A stretch of DNA of 64,000 bases from contig JAEUKE010000153.1 of NCBI GenBank assembly GCA_016794345.1, forward strand, positions 1-64,000, given 5' to 3'. The notes beneath the pieces were generated by a model. The model did no database searches and was not told the origin of the DNA. It saw only the letters and a list, made by a program, of their open reading frames with translations. The translations under genes were made by a program, and so were the position numbers. This DNA is from Myxococcales bacterium (GTDB lineage Bacteria; Myxococcota_A; Polyangia; Polyangiales; Polyangiaceae). Positions 43,799-52,652 of this stretch are shown one piece after another. Every line of letters starts with the position of its first letter. The first letter of the stretch is position 1.

Positions 43799-46700
43799 AT
43801 GGTCCCTGGCTTCGGTAAGCAGAGCATCACCATCGGCTCCGCTCCCACGTGCGACGTCGTGCTTCAGGCGCCCGGGGTCCAGCCCGAGCATGCCCGCATC
43901 GTCCACCAGGGAGGCGGCAAGCTCCTCTTCATCCCCGCTGGCCCGCACGTCACGGCGCAAGGCCAGACAGGCGCGCCGAGGCCGCTGCAGACGGCGGAGC
44001 AAGTCCCGTTCGACTTCCGGACGGCGTTTGCGATCGCGGGCGTCAGCGTCCCGCTGAGCCACCCGGCCATCGTCCTGATGATCCTCGCCGTCGGGCAGCA
44101 CCAAGCGGCTCGCGGCCAACACGTCATCGGCCGCGATCCGGCGCGGGCTTCGCTCGTCATCCAGCACCCGAGCGTCTCGAGCCAACACGCGACGGTCATG
44201 ATGGACCGCATGATGGTGCTCGATCACGGCTCGACGAGCGGCACGTTCGTCGGCACGAGCCGCGCGAAGATCAACCCGAACCAGCCGACCCCGCTCGACC
44301 CGAACGGGATCATCGCGTTCGGGCCGGTGCCCATCTCGGTGGCGCTCCTCGGCCAGCTCGCGCACGCCGCCACGCAGGGCGGCGCGCCGGTCTCGTCGGG
44401 CTCGATGCCGCCGGCCCAGCACCCTTCGGGCTCGATGCCGCCAGCCCATCACGCGTCCTCGCCGATGGGCCAGCCGATGCAGCCGGGCGTCGCGAACCCC
44501 GGCACCATGGCGCTCGTGCAGCCGCCCGGCGGCGCGCCGGGCGCGATGCACGGCGGCTCGATGGCCGGCGTGCCCTCCGGCTCGGTCCCGCAACCCGGCG
44601 TGATGAACCCCGGGACGATGGCCGCCGTGCCGGCACAGATGGCCGCCGCACACGGCGCCGCGCCTGCCGCAGGCGCGCCTGCGCCGCGCAAGAACAAGAC
44701 GATCCTCGGGCACCTGGAGTTCGGTCAGGGCCAGAAGCCGGTCCGCACCATCGGCCGCACGCCAGAGAACGACATCGTCATTCAGCACCCGCAGGTGTCG
44801 AGCCGCCACGCGTTGCTCCACCAGATCGGCGGGAGCATCTTCATCGAAGATCGTGGTAGCGCGAACGGCACGTACGTCAACGGCCAGCGCATCGCGTCCG
44901 GCCAGAAGGTCGCCGTCCAGAGCGGGCAGAAGATCTACATCGGCCCGATGCCGCTGCAGATCGAGATGTCTGCGACCGGCGCGGCCGACGTCGTCCAGGA
45001 GGAGTACTCGGCCGACAAGTGGGCGGGCAAGCCGCTCTACGAGATCGAGGCGTGGAGCCTCGTGCTCGAGGTGCCGGACCGCGACGACACCTCGCAGATG
45101 AAGCGCCTCCTCGACGAGGTCTCCTTCAAGGCCCTTCCCGGCGACATGATCGCGCTCATGGGGCCGTCGGGCGCCGGCAAGACGACGCTCCTGCTCACGC
45201 TGAACGGCTACCTCCCGCCCTCGAGCGGCATCGTCCGCATCAACGGCGAGGACCTCTACAACATCTACGACACGCTCCGCGGCTCGATCGGCTACGTCCC
45301 GCAGGACGACCTCGTCCACCCCGAGCTCACGGTGTTCGAGGCGGTGCGGTACAGCGCGAAGTTCCGCCTCCCGCCCGACTACAGCGACGACGAGATCGAC
45401 GCCCGCGTCGAGCAGACGCTGAAAGACCTCGGGCTCGACGGCGTGAAGAACCTGATGATCGGCAAGCCCGAGAAGAAGGTCCTCTCGGGCGGGCAGCGCA
45501 AGCGCGTCAACATCGCGCTCGAGCTGGTGACCGATCCCGTCATCCTCTTCCTGGACGAGCCCACCTCCGGCCTCGCCGCCGACGACACGACCGCGTTGAT
45601 CGAGCTCCTCGCCAACCTCACGAAGGCGACCGGCAAGACGATCATCATGACGATCCACCAGCCGGCGAAGGACGAGTTCGAGAAGTTCACGCACTGCCTG
45701 GTGATGGGCTACGGCGGCGTGCCCATGTACTTCGGGCCGACGCACGGCGAGGCCTACAAGTTCTTCGGCTCGCTGAAGGAGCGCCAGGGGCAGCCGAACG
45801 ACATCGACAACCCACGCGACATGTTCGACATGCTCGCGGTGCGCGAGCGGCCCATCTACGAGCGGCTCCGTGCGCAGAACCCCAACGCGTCGCGCGGGGA
45901 GGCCCGGAAGCTCGCGGCCATGGAGTGGCGCGCGGAGTTCTTCCAGGATCAGAACCCGACCTACCGGCGCATGTACTCCGGCCGGCGCGAGATCGGGGCG
46001 GGCACGAGCGGGCACGGCTTGCCGCCGGGGCGCGCGCAGACGAGCGGCCAGTTCGGCCTTTTGCTCTCCCGCTATTTCAAGTGCAAGGTCCGCGACACCG
46101 GCGGGCTCATCATCATGCTCGCGCAGGCGCCCATCATCGGGGTCCTCTTGTGGGCCGTCTTCGGCGGACAGAAGGCGACCGTGCCCGCGTGGTGCCTCGG
46201 CGCCATGCAGGAGCTCAGCGCAAAGGGCAGCAAGGAGGGCTCGGCGGAGGCCGGCGCCGAGGTGCTGAAGTCCATGCAGTCGGCCCCCGACAACACGGCG
46301 GCCATCTTCTTCCTCATCGTGTCGGCCGTGTGGTTCGGCACCTCGAACGCCGCCCGGGAGATCGTGAGCGAGCGCGCCATCTACCTCCGCGAGCGGATGG
46401 TGAACCTCGGCCTCCTCAACTACGTGATGAGCAAATACGTGCTCCTCGCGTTCTTCTGCGTCATCCAGTGCACGATGATGCTCGGCATCGCGTTCTTCGG
46501 CCTCGGCTTCCACGGTGGTCTCGTAGCCTTCGGCCAACAGCTCGCCGCGCTCGTCGCGATCGCGCTCGTCGCGGTCGCGCTCGGCCTTTTGCTCTCCACG
46601 GTCGTGGCCTCCAGCGAAGCCGCGATGGCCCTCACGCCGATCGCGCTGCTCCCGCAGATCGTCCTCGGCGGCCTCATCGTTCCGATGACGAGCGTGCCCC

Positions 46701-47020
46701 ACCTGTCGTGGCTCTACTGGGTGATACCGGCGCGCTGGGGCTTCGAGGCCGCGATCATGCCCGAGCGCCAGAGCCTGGCGACGGACCCGGCCTGGTACAT
46801 CGATCTCCAGATGAAGGAGCCGATCTCGAGCGCGCCCGACTTCATCGAAAATGGCCACTTTCAATGCGCCACGGCGCAAATCGCTGCGGACAACTACCCG
46901 GGCTCGTGGGGCTTCACCACCTACGAGCTGCAATGGCTCCCCTATGGCGTGCTCGCGGGCATGACCTTGGCGATCATGGTCGTCCTCTGCGTGGTGCTCA
47001 AGCGGCGCGACCCGGTCTGA
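43799..47020 (+). CDS. Triple-FHA ABC transporter (ABCG-type half transporter)
   Basis: The 1073-residue protein has three FHA-like domains: a shorter first one at the N-terminus, a second around HVIGRDPARASLVIQHPSVSSQHA and a third around RTIGRTPENDIVIQHPQVSSRH, separated by Pro/Gly linkers. An ABC ATPase follows with Walker A GPSGAGKTT, signature LSGGQRKRVNIA, Walker B FLDEPTSG and TIHQP, and then an ABC2-type membrane domain of about six helices. The order (FHA, ATPase, membrane domain) matches mycobacterial Rv1747-type exporters, which are regulated by Ser/Thr kinase phosphorylation (established). Start ATG 43799. It probably exports a cell-envelope component and is gated by phosphothreonine. 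Confidence 0.93.
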   Translation: MVPGFGKQSITIGSAPTCDVVLQAPGVQPEHARIVHQGGGKLLFIPAGPHVTAQGQTGAPRPLQTAEQVPFDFRTAFAIAGVSVPLSHPAIVLMILAVGQHQAARGQHVIGRDPARASLVIQHPSVSSQHATVMMDRMMVLDHGSTSGTFVGTSRAKINPNQPTPLDPNGIIAFGPVPISVALLGQLAHAATQGGAPVSSGSMPPAQHPSGSMPPAHHASSPMGQPMQPGVANPGTMALVQPPGGAPGAMHGGSMAGVPSGSVPQPGVMNPGTMAAVPAQMAAAHGAAPAAGAPAPRKNKTILGHLEFGQGQKPVRTIGRTPENDIVIQHPQVSSRHALLHQIGGSIFIEDRGSANGTYVNGQRIASGQKVAVQSGQKIYIGPMPLQIEMSATGAADVVQEEYSADKWAGKPLYEIEAWSLVLEVPDRDDTSQMKRLLDEVSFKALPGDMIALMGPSGAGKTTLLLTLNGYLPPSSGIVRINGEDLYNIYDTLRGSIGYVPQDDLVHPELTVFEAVRYSAKFRLPPDYSDDEIDARVEQTLKDLGLDGVKNLMIGKPEKKVLSGGQRKRVNIALELVTDPVILFLDEPTSGLAADDTTALIELLANLTKATGKTIIMTIHQPAKDEFEKFTHCLVMGYGGVPMYFGPTHGEAYKFFGSLKERQGQPNDIDNPRDMFDMLAVRERPIYERLRAQNPNASRGEARKLAAMEWRAEFFQDQNPTYRRMYSGRREIGAGTSGHGLPPGRAQTSGQFGLLLSRYFKCKVRDTGGLIIMLAQAPIIGVLLWAVFGGQKATVPAWCLGAMQELSAKGSKEGSAEAGAEVLKSMQSAPDNTAAIFFLIVSAVWFGTSNAAREIVSERAIYLRERMVNLGLLNYVMSKYVLLAFFCVIQCTMMLGIAFFGLGFHGGLVAFGQQLAALVAIALVAVALGLLLSTVVASSEAAMALTPIALLPQIVLGGLIVPMTSVPHLSWLYWVIPARWGFEAAIMPERQSLATDPAWYIDLQMKEPISSAPDFIENGHFQCATAQIAADNYPGSWGFTTYELQWLPYGVLAGMTLAIMVVLCVVLKRRDPV

Positions 47021-47060
47021 CGTGTTCTCGAGACTGAGCCCCTCGTCCAAGCTTCGACTC

Positions 47061-49814
47061 ATGGCAGCACTCTCACCCCCCCGGCCCCCCTCCCTTCGCG
47101 AGGGGGGATTGTTCGCAGCGGTGGTGGCGTGTGTCGTGGCCGCGTCGCCCGCGCTCGCGCAAGACAGCGGCGGCGTCCCCAAGGGCGAGTCGGGCGTCAT
47201 CAAGAAAGACGAGACACCCACCGAGGCGCCGCAAGACAAGCGGCAGCCGCCCAAGGCGCGCAACTTCGTCCAGCCGGACTATCCGCCGGAGGCGAAGGAG
47301 AAGGGGCTCGAGGGGCAGGTCACGCTGCAGCTCGACATCGACGTCACCGGCAAGGTGACCGGGGCCGTCGTGGTGGACCCTGCCGGCAACGGCTTCGACG
47401 AGGCCGCCCTCGCGGCGGCGCAGAAGCTCGAGTTCACGCCTGCCACGCGCGCGAACGGCCAGCCGGCCCCGTCGCGAATCCTCTATCGTTTCACCTTCAA
47501 GCTCGACGAGAAACAGCCGGGCGCCGAGCCGGGCCCCGGCACGACGCAGCCCGAGCAAGGCGAGCCCAAGCAGGCGCTGCGCGGCGTCGTGCTCGGCGTG
47601 TCGGGCGCCGGCAAGGGGGAGGAGGTCCCGCTCGCGGGCGCGACCGTCGTGCTCACCCCGGCTGGCGGCGCACCGCGCACGTTGATCACCGGAGCAGACG
47701 GCGCGTTCTCGTTCGACGATCTCCCCGTCGGCAAGGCCGAGGTGAAGATCTCCGCAGAGGGCTTCGACGGCACCTCCCTCACGGAGGATCTCGCGGAGGG
47801 CGAGGAGACGCAGGTGAAGTACCGCGTCTTCGTCTCGTCGACCGGGCTCGAGGTCACCGTGCGCGGGGAGCGTCCCCCGCGCGAGGTGGTCAAGCGCACG
47901 GTGACCAAACGCGAGATCGATCGCATCCCGGGCACCAACGGCGACGCGCTCCGCTCGCTCATCAACCTGCCCGGCGTCGCGCGCCCGCCAGCCATCGCGG
48001 GCATCCTGCTCGTGCGCGGCTCGGGCCCGCAGGACACGCAGACGTTCATCGACGGCACGCCGGTGCCGCTCATCTACCACTTCGGCGGGCTCTCCAGCGT
48101 CGTCCCCACCGAGATCCTCGACAAGATCGATTTCTTCCCCGGCAACTTCGGCGCGGAGTACGGGCGGGTCACGGGCGGAATCGTCGACGTCGGCCTCCGC
48201 AGTCCGAAAGACGACGGCTACCACGGCATGCTCCAGACCGACCTGGTCGACACGCGCGGCCTCGTCGAGGGCCCCTTCCCTGGCACCAAGGAGTGGACGT
48301 TCCTCGTCGCCGGCCGGCGCAGCTACCTCGACGCCTGGCTCGGCCCGACGCTCGAGGCCGCCGGCGCCAGCGTGACGCAGGCGCCGGTCTATTACGACTA
48401 CCAGCTCCTCATCGAGCACAACTCCGCGAACGTGGGTCGCCTCCGCGTCGGCTTCTTCGGGAGCGACGACGCGCTCGAGCTCCTGGTGAACGAGCCCAGC
48501 CCGAACGAGCCAGCGCTCACGGGCAACGTGGGCCTCCACACGGCCTTCCAGCGGCTGCAGGTCCTGCACGAGAAGGATATCGGCGAGCGGGATCGCATCC
48601 GCAGCGTGGTCGGCTTCGGCCACGACGAGTTCGAGTTCGGGCTCGGACCGCTGTTTTTCAACCTCGACGTTCTCAGCCTCAACACGCGCGCCGAGTGGTC
48701 GCATCGATTCTCGAAGGAGGTGCGGTTCAACGCCGGGATGGATGTCTTCTCCGGCAACGCGACTGTGAACCTGCGCATCCCGCAGCCCAACGCGCAGCCC
48801 GGTGAGCCTTCGGGCGGCCCGTTCTCGACCCGCACGTTCATCGATCTCGAGAGCACCCAGTCGTATTGCTTCCCGGCGCTCTACACCGAGCTGGAGCTCG
48901 AGCCCGCAAAGGGGGTCCGCATCGTCCCGGGCATGCGCGTGGACTACACGAGCATCAACTCGAGCTTCGACTTCAGCCCCCGCGTGAGCGGCCGGTTCGA
49001 TCTCACGCACGAGTTCCCGAAGACGACGCTCAAGTCCGGCCTGGGCCTCTACCACCAGCCGCCCGCCTTCCAGCAGATCGTCGAGCCCATCGGCAACCCC
49101 GAGCTCAAGTCCAACCGCGCCGTCCACTACGCGCTCGGGCTCGAGCAGGAGATCACGAAGCAGATCGACGGCAGCGTGGAGGGCTTCGTGAAGCAGCTCG
49201 ACTCGGTGGTCGTCGGCGCCTCGGCCGCCGACAACTCCGGCGTCAGCTACGACAACCGCGGCCTCGGCTACGTGGTCGGGAGCGAGTTCCTCCTCCGGTA
49301 CAAGCCCGACGATAGATTCTTCGGCTGGGTCGCGTACACGCTCTCGCGGAGCGTTCGTCAGAACGGCCCCGGGGAGCCCGAGTACCTCGTCAACTTCGAC
49401 CAGACCCACATCCTCACGATGCTCGGCAGCTACCAGCTCGGTCACGGGTGGGAGATCGGCGCGCGCTTCCGCCTGGTCAGCGGCAACCTCATCGACCCGA
49501 ACGTCTGCAACCCCGACTCGGAGGGCTGCAGCCCCACGCGCATCAACTCGATCTACAACGCGCCGAGCGGCGCCTACGTCGCCATTCCGCTCGGGAACAA
49601 CACCGAGCGGCTCCCGTTCTTCCACGCCCTCGACCTCCGCGTCGACAAGCGTTGGAAGTTCAAATACTGGCAGTTTTCCACGTATCTGGACGTGCAGAAC
49701 GTCTACAACAACCAGAACCCCGAGGCGGTCGGCTACAACTTCAACTACACGGCGCGCGAATACGTCAACGGCCTGCCCATCCTGCCGAGCATCGGCATCC
49801 GCGCGGACTTCTAG
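47061..49814 (+). CDS. TonB-domain / TonB-dependent receptor fusion
   Basis: The ~917-residue outer-membrane protein has a signal peptide (ending SPALAQ), then a TonB C-terminal-like domain (about residues 60-150: PDYPPEAKEKGLEGQVTLQL ... FTPATRANGQPAPS), a carboxypeptidase-regulatory-like domain (GATVVLTPAGGAPRTLITGADGAFSF), a plug domain (IPGTNGDALRSLINLPGVAR ... FIDGTPVPLIYHFGGLSS) and a C-terminal barrel ending IRADF. Carrying TonB and receptor in one chain is unusual. GTG 47022 is an alternative start, one base after the ABC gene stop. The first codons contain a hairpin repeat (SPPRPPSLREGG). The substrate is unknown. Confidence 0.9.
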   Translation: MAALSPPRPPSLREGGLFAAVVACVVAASPALAQDSGGVPKGESGVIKKDETPTEAPQDKRQPPKARNFVQPDYPPEAKEKGLEGQVTLQLDIDVTGKVTGAVVVDPAGNGFDEAALAAAQKLEFTPATRANGQPAPSRILYRFTFKLDEKQPGAEPGPGTTQPEQGEPKQALRGVVLGVSGAGKGEEVPLAGATVVLTPAGGAPRTLITGADGAFSFDDLPVGKAEVKISAEGFDGTSLTEDLAEGEETQVKYRVFVSSTGLEVTVRGERPPREVVKRTVTKREIDRIPGTNGDALRSLINLPGVARPPAIAGILLVRGSGPQDTQTFIDGTPVPLIYHFGGLSSVVPTEILDKIDFFPGNFGAEYGRVTGGIVDVGLRSPKDDGYHGMLQTDLVDTRGLVEGPFPGTKEWTFLVAGRRSYLDAWLGPTLEAAGASVTQAPVYYDYQLLIEHNSANVGRLRVGFFGSDDALELLVNEPSPNEPALTGNVGLHTAFQRLQVLHEKDIGERDRIRSVVGFGHDEFEFGLGPLFFNLDVLSLNTRAEWSHRFSKEVRFNAGMDVFSGNATVNLRIPQPNAQPGEPSGGPFSTRTFIDLESTQSYCFPALYTELELEPAKGVRIVPGMRVDYTSINSSFDFSPRVSGRFDLTHEFPKTTLKSGLGLYHQPPAFQQIVEPIGNPELKSNRAVHYALGLEQEITKQIDGSVEGFVKQLDSVVVGASAADNSGVSYDNRGLGYVVGSEFLLRYKPDDRFFGWVAYTLSRSVRQNGPGEPEYLVNFDQTHILTMLGSYQLGHGWEIGARFRLVSGNLIDPNVCNPDSEGCSPTRINSIYNAPSGAYVAIPLGNNTERLPFFHALDLRVDKRWKFKYWQFSTYLDVQNVYNNQNPEAVGYNFNYTAREYVNGLPILPSIGIRADF
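47071..47107 (+). repeat. C6-TC / GA-G6 hairpin repeat, copy 5
   Basis: C6-TC (47085-47092) and GA-G6 (47100-47107) form an 8-bp stem with a 7-nt loop, preceded by TCA and a C-run. The copy lies inside the N-terminal coding sequence of the TonB-receptor fusion, where it is translated as SPPRPPSLREGG within the signal-peptide region. Confidence 0.8.
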
Positions 49815-49855
49815 CCTCTCGACGAGACCGACACCTCATTCCAGACCGAAACGAT

Positions 49856-51016
49856 ATGGCTGCCATTTCACCCCCCCGGCCCCCCTCACGCGGTGAGGGG
49901 GGAGCACGTGTGAAGCCGGCGCGCTGGGGTGCGGCCTTGGCCCTCGCCGGTTCTGCTTACGCGGCCTGCTCTGCCCCGTTCGATCCGCCGGACTACATCA
50001 ACACGCTCCGCGTGCTCCTCGTCCGCGTCGACACGCTCGACGCCGACATCGACGCGGACGGCGTGCCGGACCCGACGCCGACCCCCGTGGGCTCCTACGC
50101 GCGCCCGGGCGAGACCGTCACCTTCAAGATGCAATACGCCGACGGCCGAGACTTCGACTCGACCCAGTCGGTCGCGCCCGTGCTCGTGGCCTGGATCGGC
50201 GGCTGCTGGAACCCGCCCGGCAACGACTACTACGGCTGCTACGAGGTCCTCGGCCAGCGCCTGCAAGGCCTCCAGGCCGGCGAGCTCCCGCCCGAGGTAG
50301 CCGTCGCGCCGGGCCTGACGGACTTCTCGATCACCGTCCCGACCGATGTCCTCGACGCCGTGGGCGAGCCCGATGCAGGCGGCCCCCGCGTCGCGCAGGG
50401 CTTCGTCTTCTTCCTGGTGTGCGCCGGTACGCTCGGCCCCGTCCAGCAGAGCGGAGACACGGAGGCGGGCAGCTTCCCCATCGGCTGCTTCGACGGGAGC
50501 GGCCGCGAGCTCGGCGCCGAGGGCTTCGTGCCCGGCTACACGCAGGTGTTCGTCTTCGACGACGGGCGCCGCAACCTGAACCCCGTCGTGACCGGGCTGT
50601 CGTACGACGACCAGGTCTTCGCGGCCGACGCGCCGCCACCGCAGATCCAGCGCTGCGCCGTCAGCGAAGAGGAGCGGCGAAAGTCCGGCTGCGCCGCCAC
50701 CGACGAGTTCACCGAGTGCACGACCGTCACCTTCGACGTCGCCGTGCCCGACGACGTCGCGGAGATCGATCCCGGCGCGCTCGATCCGAACGGCGAGCCG
50801 CTGCGCGAGGTCGTGTGGGTGAGCTACTTCACGGACGGCGGCCAGTTCGACTCCGCCACCAAGCTCGTGAGCGACTCCGCCAAGGGCATCCAGCGCGGCC
50901 ACGAGACGGCGTGGGTGCCCCCGGAGGAGCCGGGCCTCTACACGGTCTGGGCTGTCGTCCGCGACAACCGCGGCGGCAGCACCATCGTGCAGCAGCTCGT
51001 CGAAGTGACGGAATAG
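49856..51016 (+). CDS. Lipoprotein with beta-rich domain, partner of the TonB-receptor fusion
   Basis: This is a lipoprotein of 386 residues from ATG 49856. A GTG at 49910, following the GAGGGGGGAG arm of a hairpin repeat, is the more natural start because it yields a compact signal ending SAYAAC. The mature domain is beta-rich with several Cys residues (CWNPPGNDYYGC, CFDGSG, CAVSEEERRKSGC) and ends with an Ig-like VWAVVRDNRGGSTIVQQLVE. No named family. It follows the receptor by about 40 bp and is likely part of the same transcript, possibly a surface lipoprotein for the receptor's ligand. Confidence 0.75.
   Translation: MAAISPPRPPSRGEGGARVKPARWGAALALAGSAYAACSAPFDPPDYINTLRVLLVRVDTLDADIDADGVPDPTPTPVGSYARPGETVTFKMQYADGRDFDSTQSVAPVLVAWIGGCWNPPGNDYYGCYEVLGQRLQGLQAGELPPEVAVAPGLTDFSITVPTDVLDAVGEPDAGGPRVAQGFVFFLVCAGTLGPVQQSGDTEAGSFPIGCFDGSGRELGAEGFVPGYTQVFVFDDGRRNLNPVVTGLSYDDQVFAADAPPPQIQRCAVSEEERRKSGCAATDEFTECTTVTFDVAVPDDVAEIDPGALDPNGEPLREVVWVSYFTDGGQFDSATKLVSDSAKGIQRGHETAWVPPEEPGLYTVWAVVRDNRGGSTIVQQLVEVTE
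49867..49902 (+). repeat. C6-TC / GA-G6 hairpin repeat, copy 6
   Basis: C6-TCAC (49880-49889) and GTGA-G6 (49893-49902) form a 10-bp stem with a GCG loop, preceded by TTCA and a C-run. The right arm runs into GGAG and the GTG at 49910 follows with 5-6 bp spacing, so this copy looks like a built-in Shine-Dalgarno hairpin. Translated from ATG 49856 it gives SPPRPPSRGEGG. Confidence 0.8.
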
Positions 51017-51076
51017 GTCGCTGGGCCGCTCGAACTGTTAATGGTCGGCGGCGCGGAGGTTGCAGAACGGGCGCTC

Positions 51077-51907
51077 ATGCGCTCTTCGGTCCTCGCGTGG
51101 CTCACCGTCCTGGGCTTGGCATCGGCGTCCTGCACGCCCGAAGCCGACCAGCCGAGCCGAGAGCCTGGATCCGACCACACCCAGGCGGCCACCTCGCCTT
51201 ACGTCCCCGAGCCGGGAACGACCTGGCAATGGCAGCTCAGCGGCAAGATCGACACCTCCGTCGACGTGACCGTCTACGACGTGGACCTCTTCGAGACCTC
51301 CGACGAGGTCCTCACCGAGCTGCGCGACGGGGGCCGCAAGATCGTCTGCTACTTCAGCGCCGGCTCTTACGAACCGGGACGACCGGACTCGGCGGACTTC
51401 CCCAAGTCCGTGCGCGGCAAGGAGCTCGACGGTTGGCCCGGCGAGCGATGGCTCGACGTCCGAGACGACGCGGTCCGCGAGATCATGACGGCGCGGCTCG
51501 ACCTCGCGAAGAAGCGCGGCTGCGACGGCGTCGAGCCCGACAACGTCGACGGGTTCGAGAACGACTCGGGCTTCGACCTGTCGAGTGACGATCAGGTCGA
51601 CTACAACCGCTTTCTCGCAGAGGAGGCCCACGCGCGCGGCCTCTCGGTCGGGCTGAAGAACGACATTGGCCAGCTCGAAGAGTTGGTCGACGACTTCGAC
51701 TGGGCGCTCAACGAGGAGTGCTTCACCTACGAAGAATGCGGCGCCTACGAGGCGACGTTCATCGCCGGCGGAAAGGCGGTCTTCCACGCCGAGTACGTGG
51801 AGGAGGACCGCTTGGAGGAGGTCTGCGACAAGACCCGACCGCTCGGCCTCTCCACCTTGATCAAGCGCCTGGATCTCGACGCCTGGTACGCCGCCTGTCC
51901 AGAGTGA
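51077..51907 (+). CDS. GH114-like lipoprotein (endo-alpha-1,4-polygalactosaminidase family)
   Basis: The 276-residue lipoprotein (signal ending LASASC at ATG 51077) has the TIM-barrel pattern of GH114/TM1410 proteins: KIDTSVDVTVYDVDLFETS, then GGRKIVCYFSAGSYEP, WLDVRD, GCDGVEPDNVDGF and YNRFLAEEAHARGLSVGLKND. The Asp/Glu in KIVCYFSAG and GVEPDNVD regions match the presumed catalytic residues of the family. Members hydrolyse galactosaminogalactan-like polymers; activity here is inferred. An upstream start at 51041 would add 12 residues. Confidence 0.85.
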   Translation: MRSSVLAWLTVLGLASASCTPEADQPSREPGSDHTQAATSPYVPEPGTTWQWQLSGKIDTSVDVTVYDVDLFETSDEVLTELRDGGRKIVCYFSAGSYEPGRPDSADFPKSVRGKELDGWPGERWLDVRDDAVREIMTARLDLAKKRGCDGVEPDNVDGFENDSGFDLSSDDQVDYNRFLAEEAHARGLSVGLKNDIGQLEELVDDFDWALNEECFTYEECGAYEATFIAGGKAVFHAEYVEEDRLEEVCDKTRPLGLSTLIKRLDLDAWYAACPE

Positions 51908-51926
51908 TCGCCGCGGCCACGGCCCG

Positions 51927-52547
51927 TCAGGGCTTCGCGGTGACGTGTTTGTCGTCCGGACCGGGCATGGGCAGCCGCGAGGCGAACTTCTCGCCTAGGT
52001 TCATGAGGCGCTCGCTCCCCGCGTGGCCCTTCGAGCAGCTGCCGGACGCGTAGGCATTGAGGCGGTGCTTCAATGGCAGGGACCGGCAAGCGGAGAAGCT
52101 CTTGCGAATGAGGCGCAGCCCCGCGCCGAAGCACTTCTTGCGGTCCTCGAAGAGGTCCTTCTGCGTCCAGCCTTCGGGGGTCGTCCCGTCTCCGATATGG
52201 ATCTGCATCAGGCACGCCGAGAGCCCGCTGTCGCACCGCGTGCTCGACCCGCCCTTTCCTCGGTAACAGGGGCCCTTGTCGACGTCCTTCGCGAAGCCGC
52301 TCTCGTGATACGCAATGGCGAGGAGCAATGCCGCCGTCCGAGCGCGGCCCTTCTTCCCGCCGAACAGGGGCTTCGTTTCGGGGTGATACGTGAACGCGTA
52401 GAGGTCTCTCCCGATATCCGCGTATCGCTCCCGGCGCTCTTCGGTCGTCTCCTCCCATCCGGGGAACGGGTCGGTCTTCTCGGCTCGCTCGGGCGGCGCG
52501 AACGCCACCATGAGAGCGAGCAGCCAATCGGCGACCTCGCTTGTCAT
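51927..52547 (-). CDS. Lysozyme-like / lytic transglycosylase-like protein
   Basis: This 206-residue protein has an N-terminal hydrophobic stretch and a lysozyme-like core with the putative catalytic Glu in LLAIAYHESGFA and a downstream ACLMQIHIGDG that matches the 'x-GLMQI' of SLT transglycosylases. Two or three Cys pairs suggest a periplasmic location. It probably cleaves peptidoglycan. Start ATG 52547 was chosen over a TTG at 52586. It converges with the GH114 gene. Confidence 0.75.
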   Translation of the reverse strand: MTSEVADWLLALMVAFAPPERAEKTDPFPGWEETTEERRERYADIGRDLYAFTYHPETKPLFGGKKGRARTAALLLAIAYHESGFAKDVDKGPCYRGKGGSSTRCDSGLSACLMQIHIGDGTTPEGWTQKDLFEDRKKCFGAGLRLIRKSFSACRSLPLKHRLNAYASGSCSKGHAGSERLMNLGEKFASRLPMPGPDDKHVTAKP

Positions 52548-52652
52548 TCGACCGGCGTGCCCTCGCTCGCGTGGGAGGGCAAACAATAGTCGTCACGGAT
52601 CCACCGAGAGCGGAAGGCTGCACTCCCACAACCCGCACGACGGAGCCGATGA

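Noticed and set aside
40123..47263. Very long minus-strand open frames (over 1,100 codons) opposite the vWA/PP2C and FHA-ABC genes
   Set aside because: They are antisense shadows caused by GC-rich codon usage: the plus-strand frames contain full catalytic motifs (PP2C, Walker A/B, FHA), while the minus frames are Arg/Asp/Glu/His-rich without recognisable domains.
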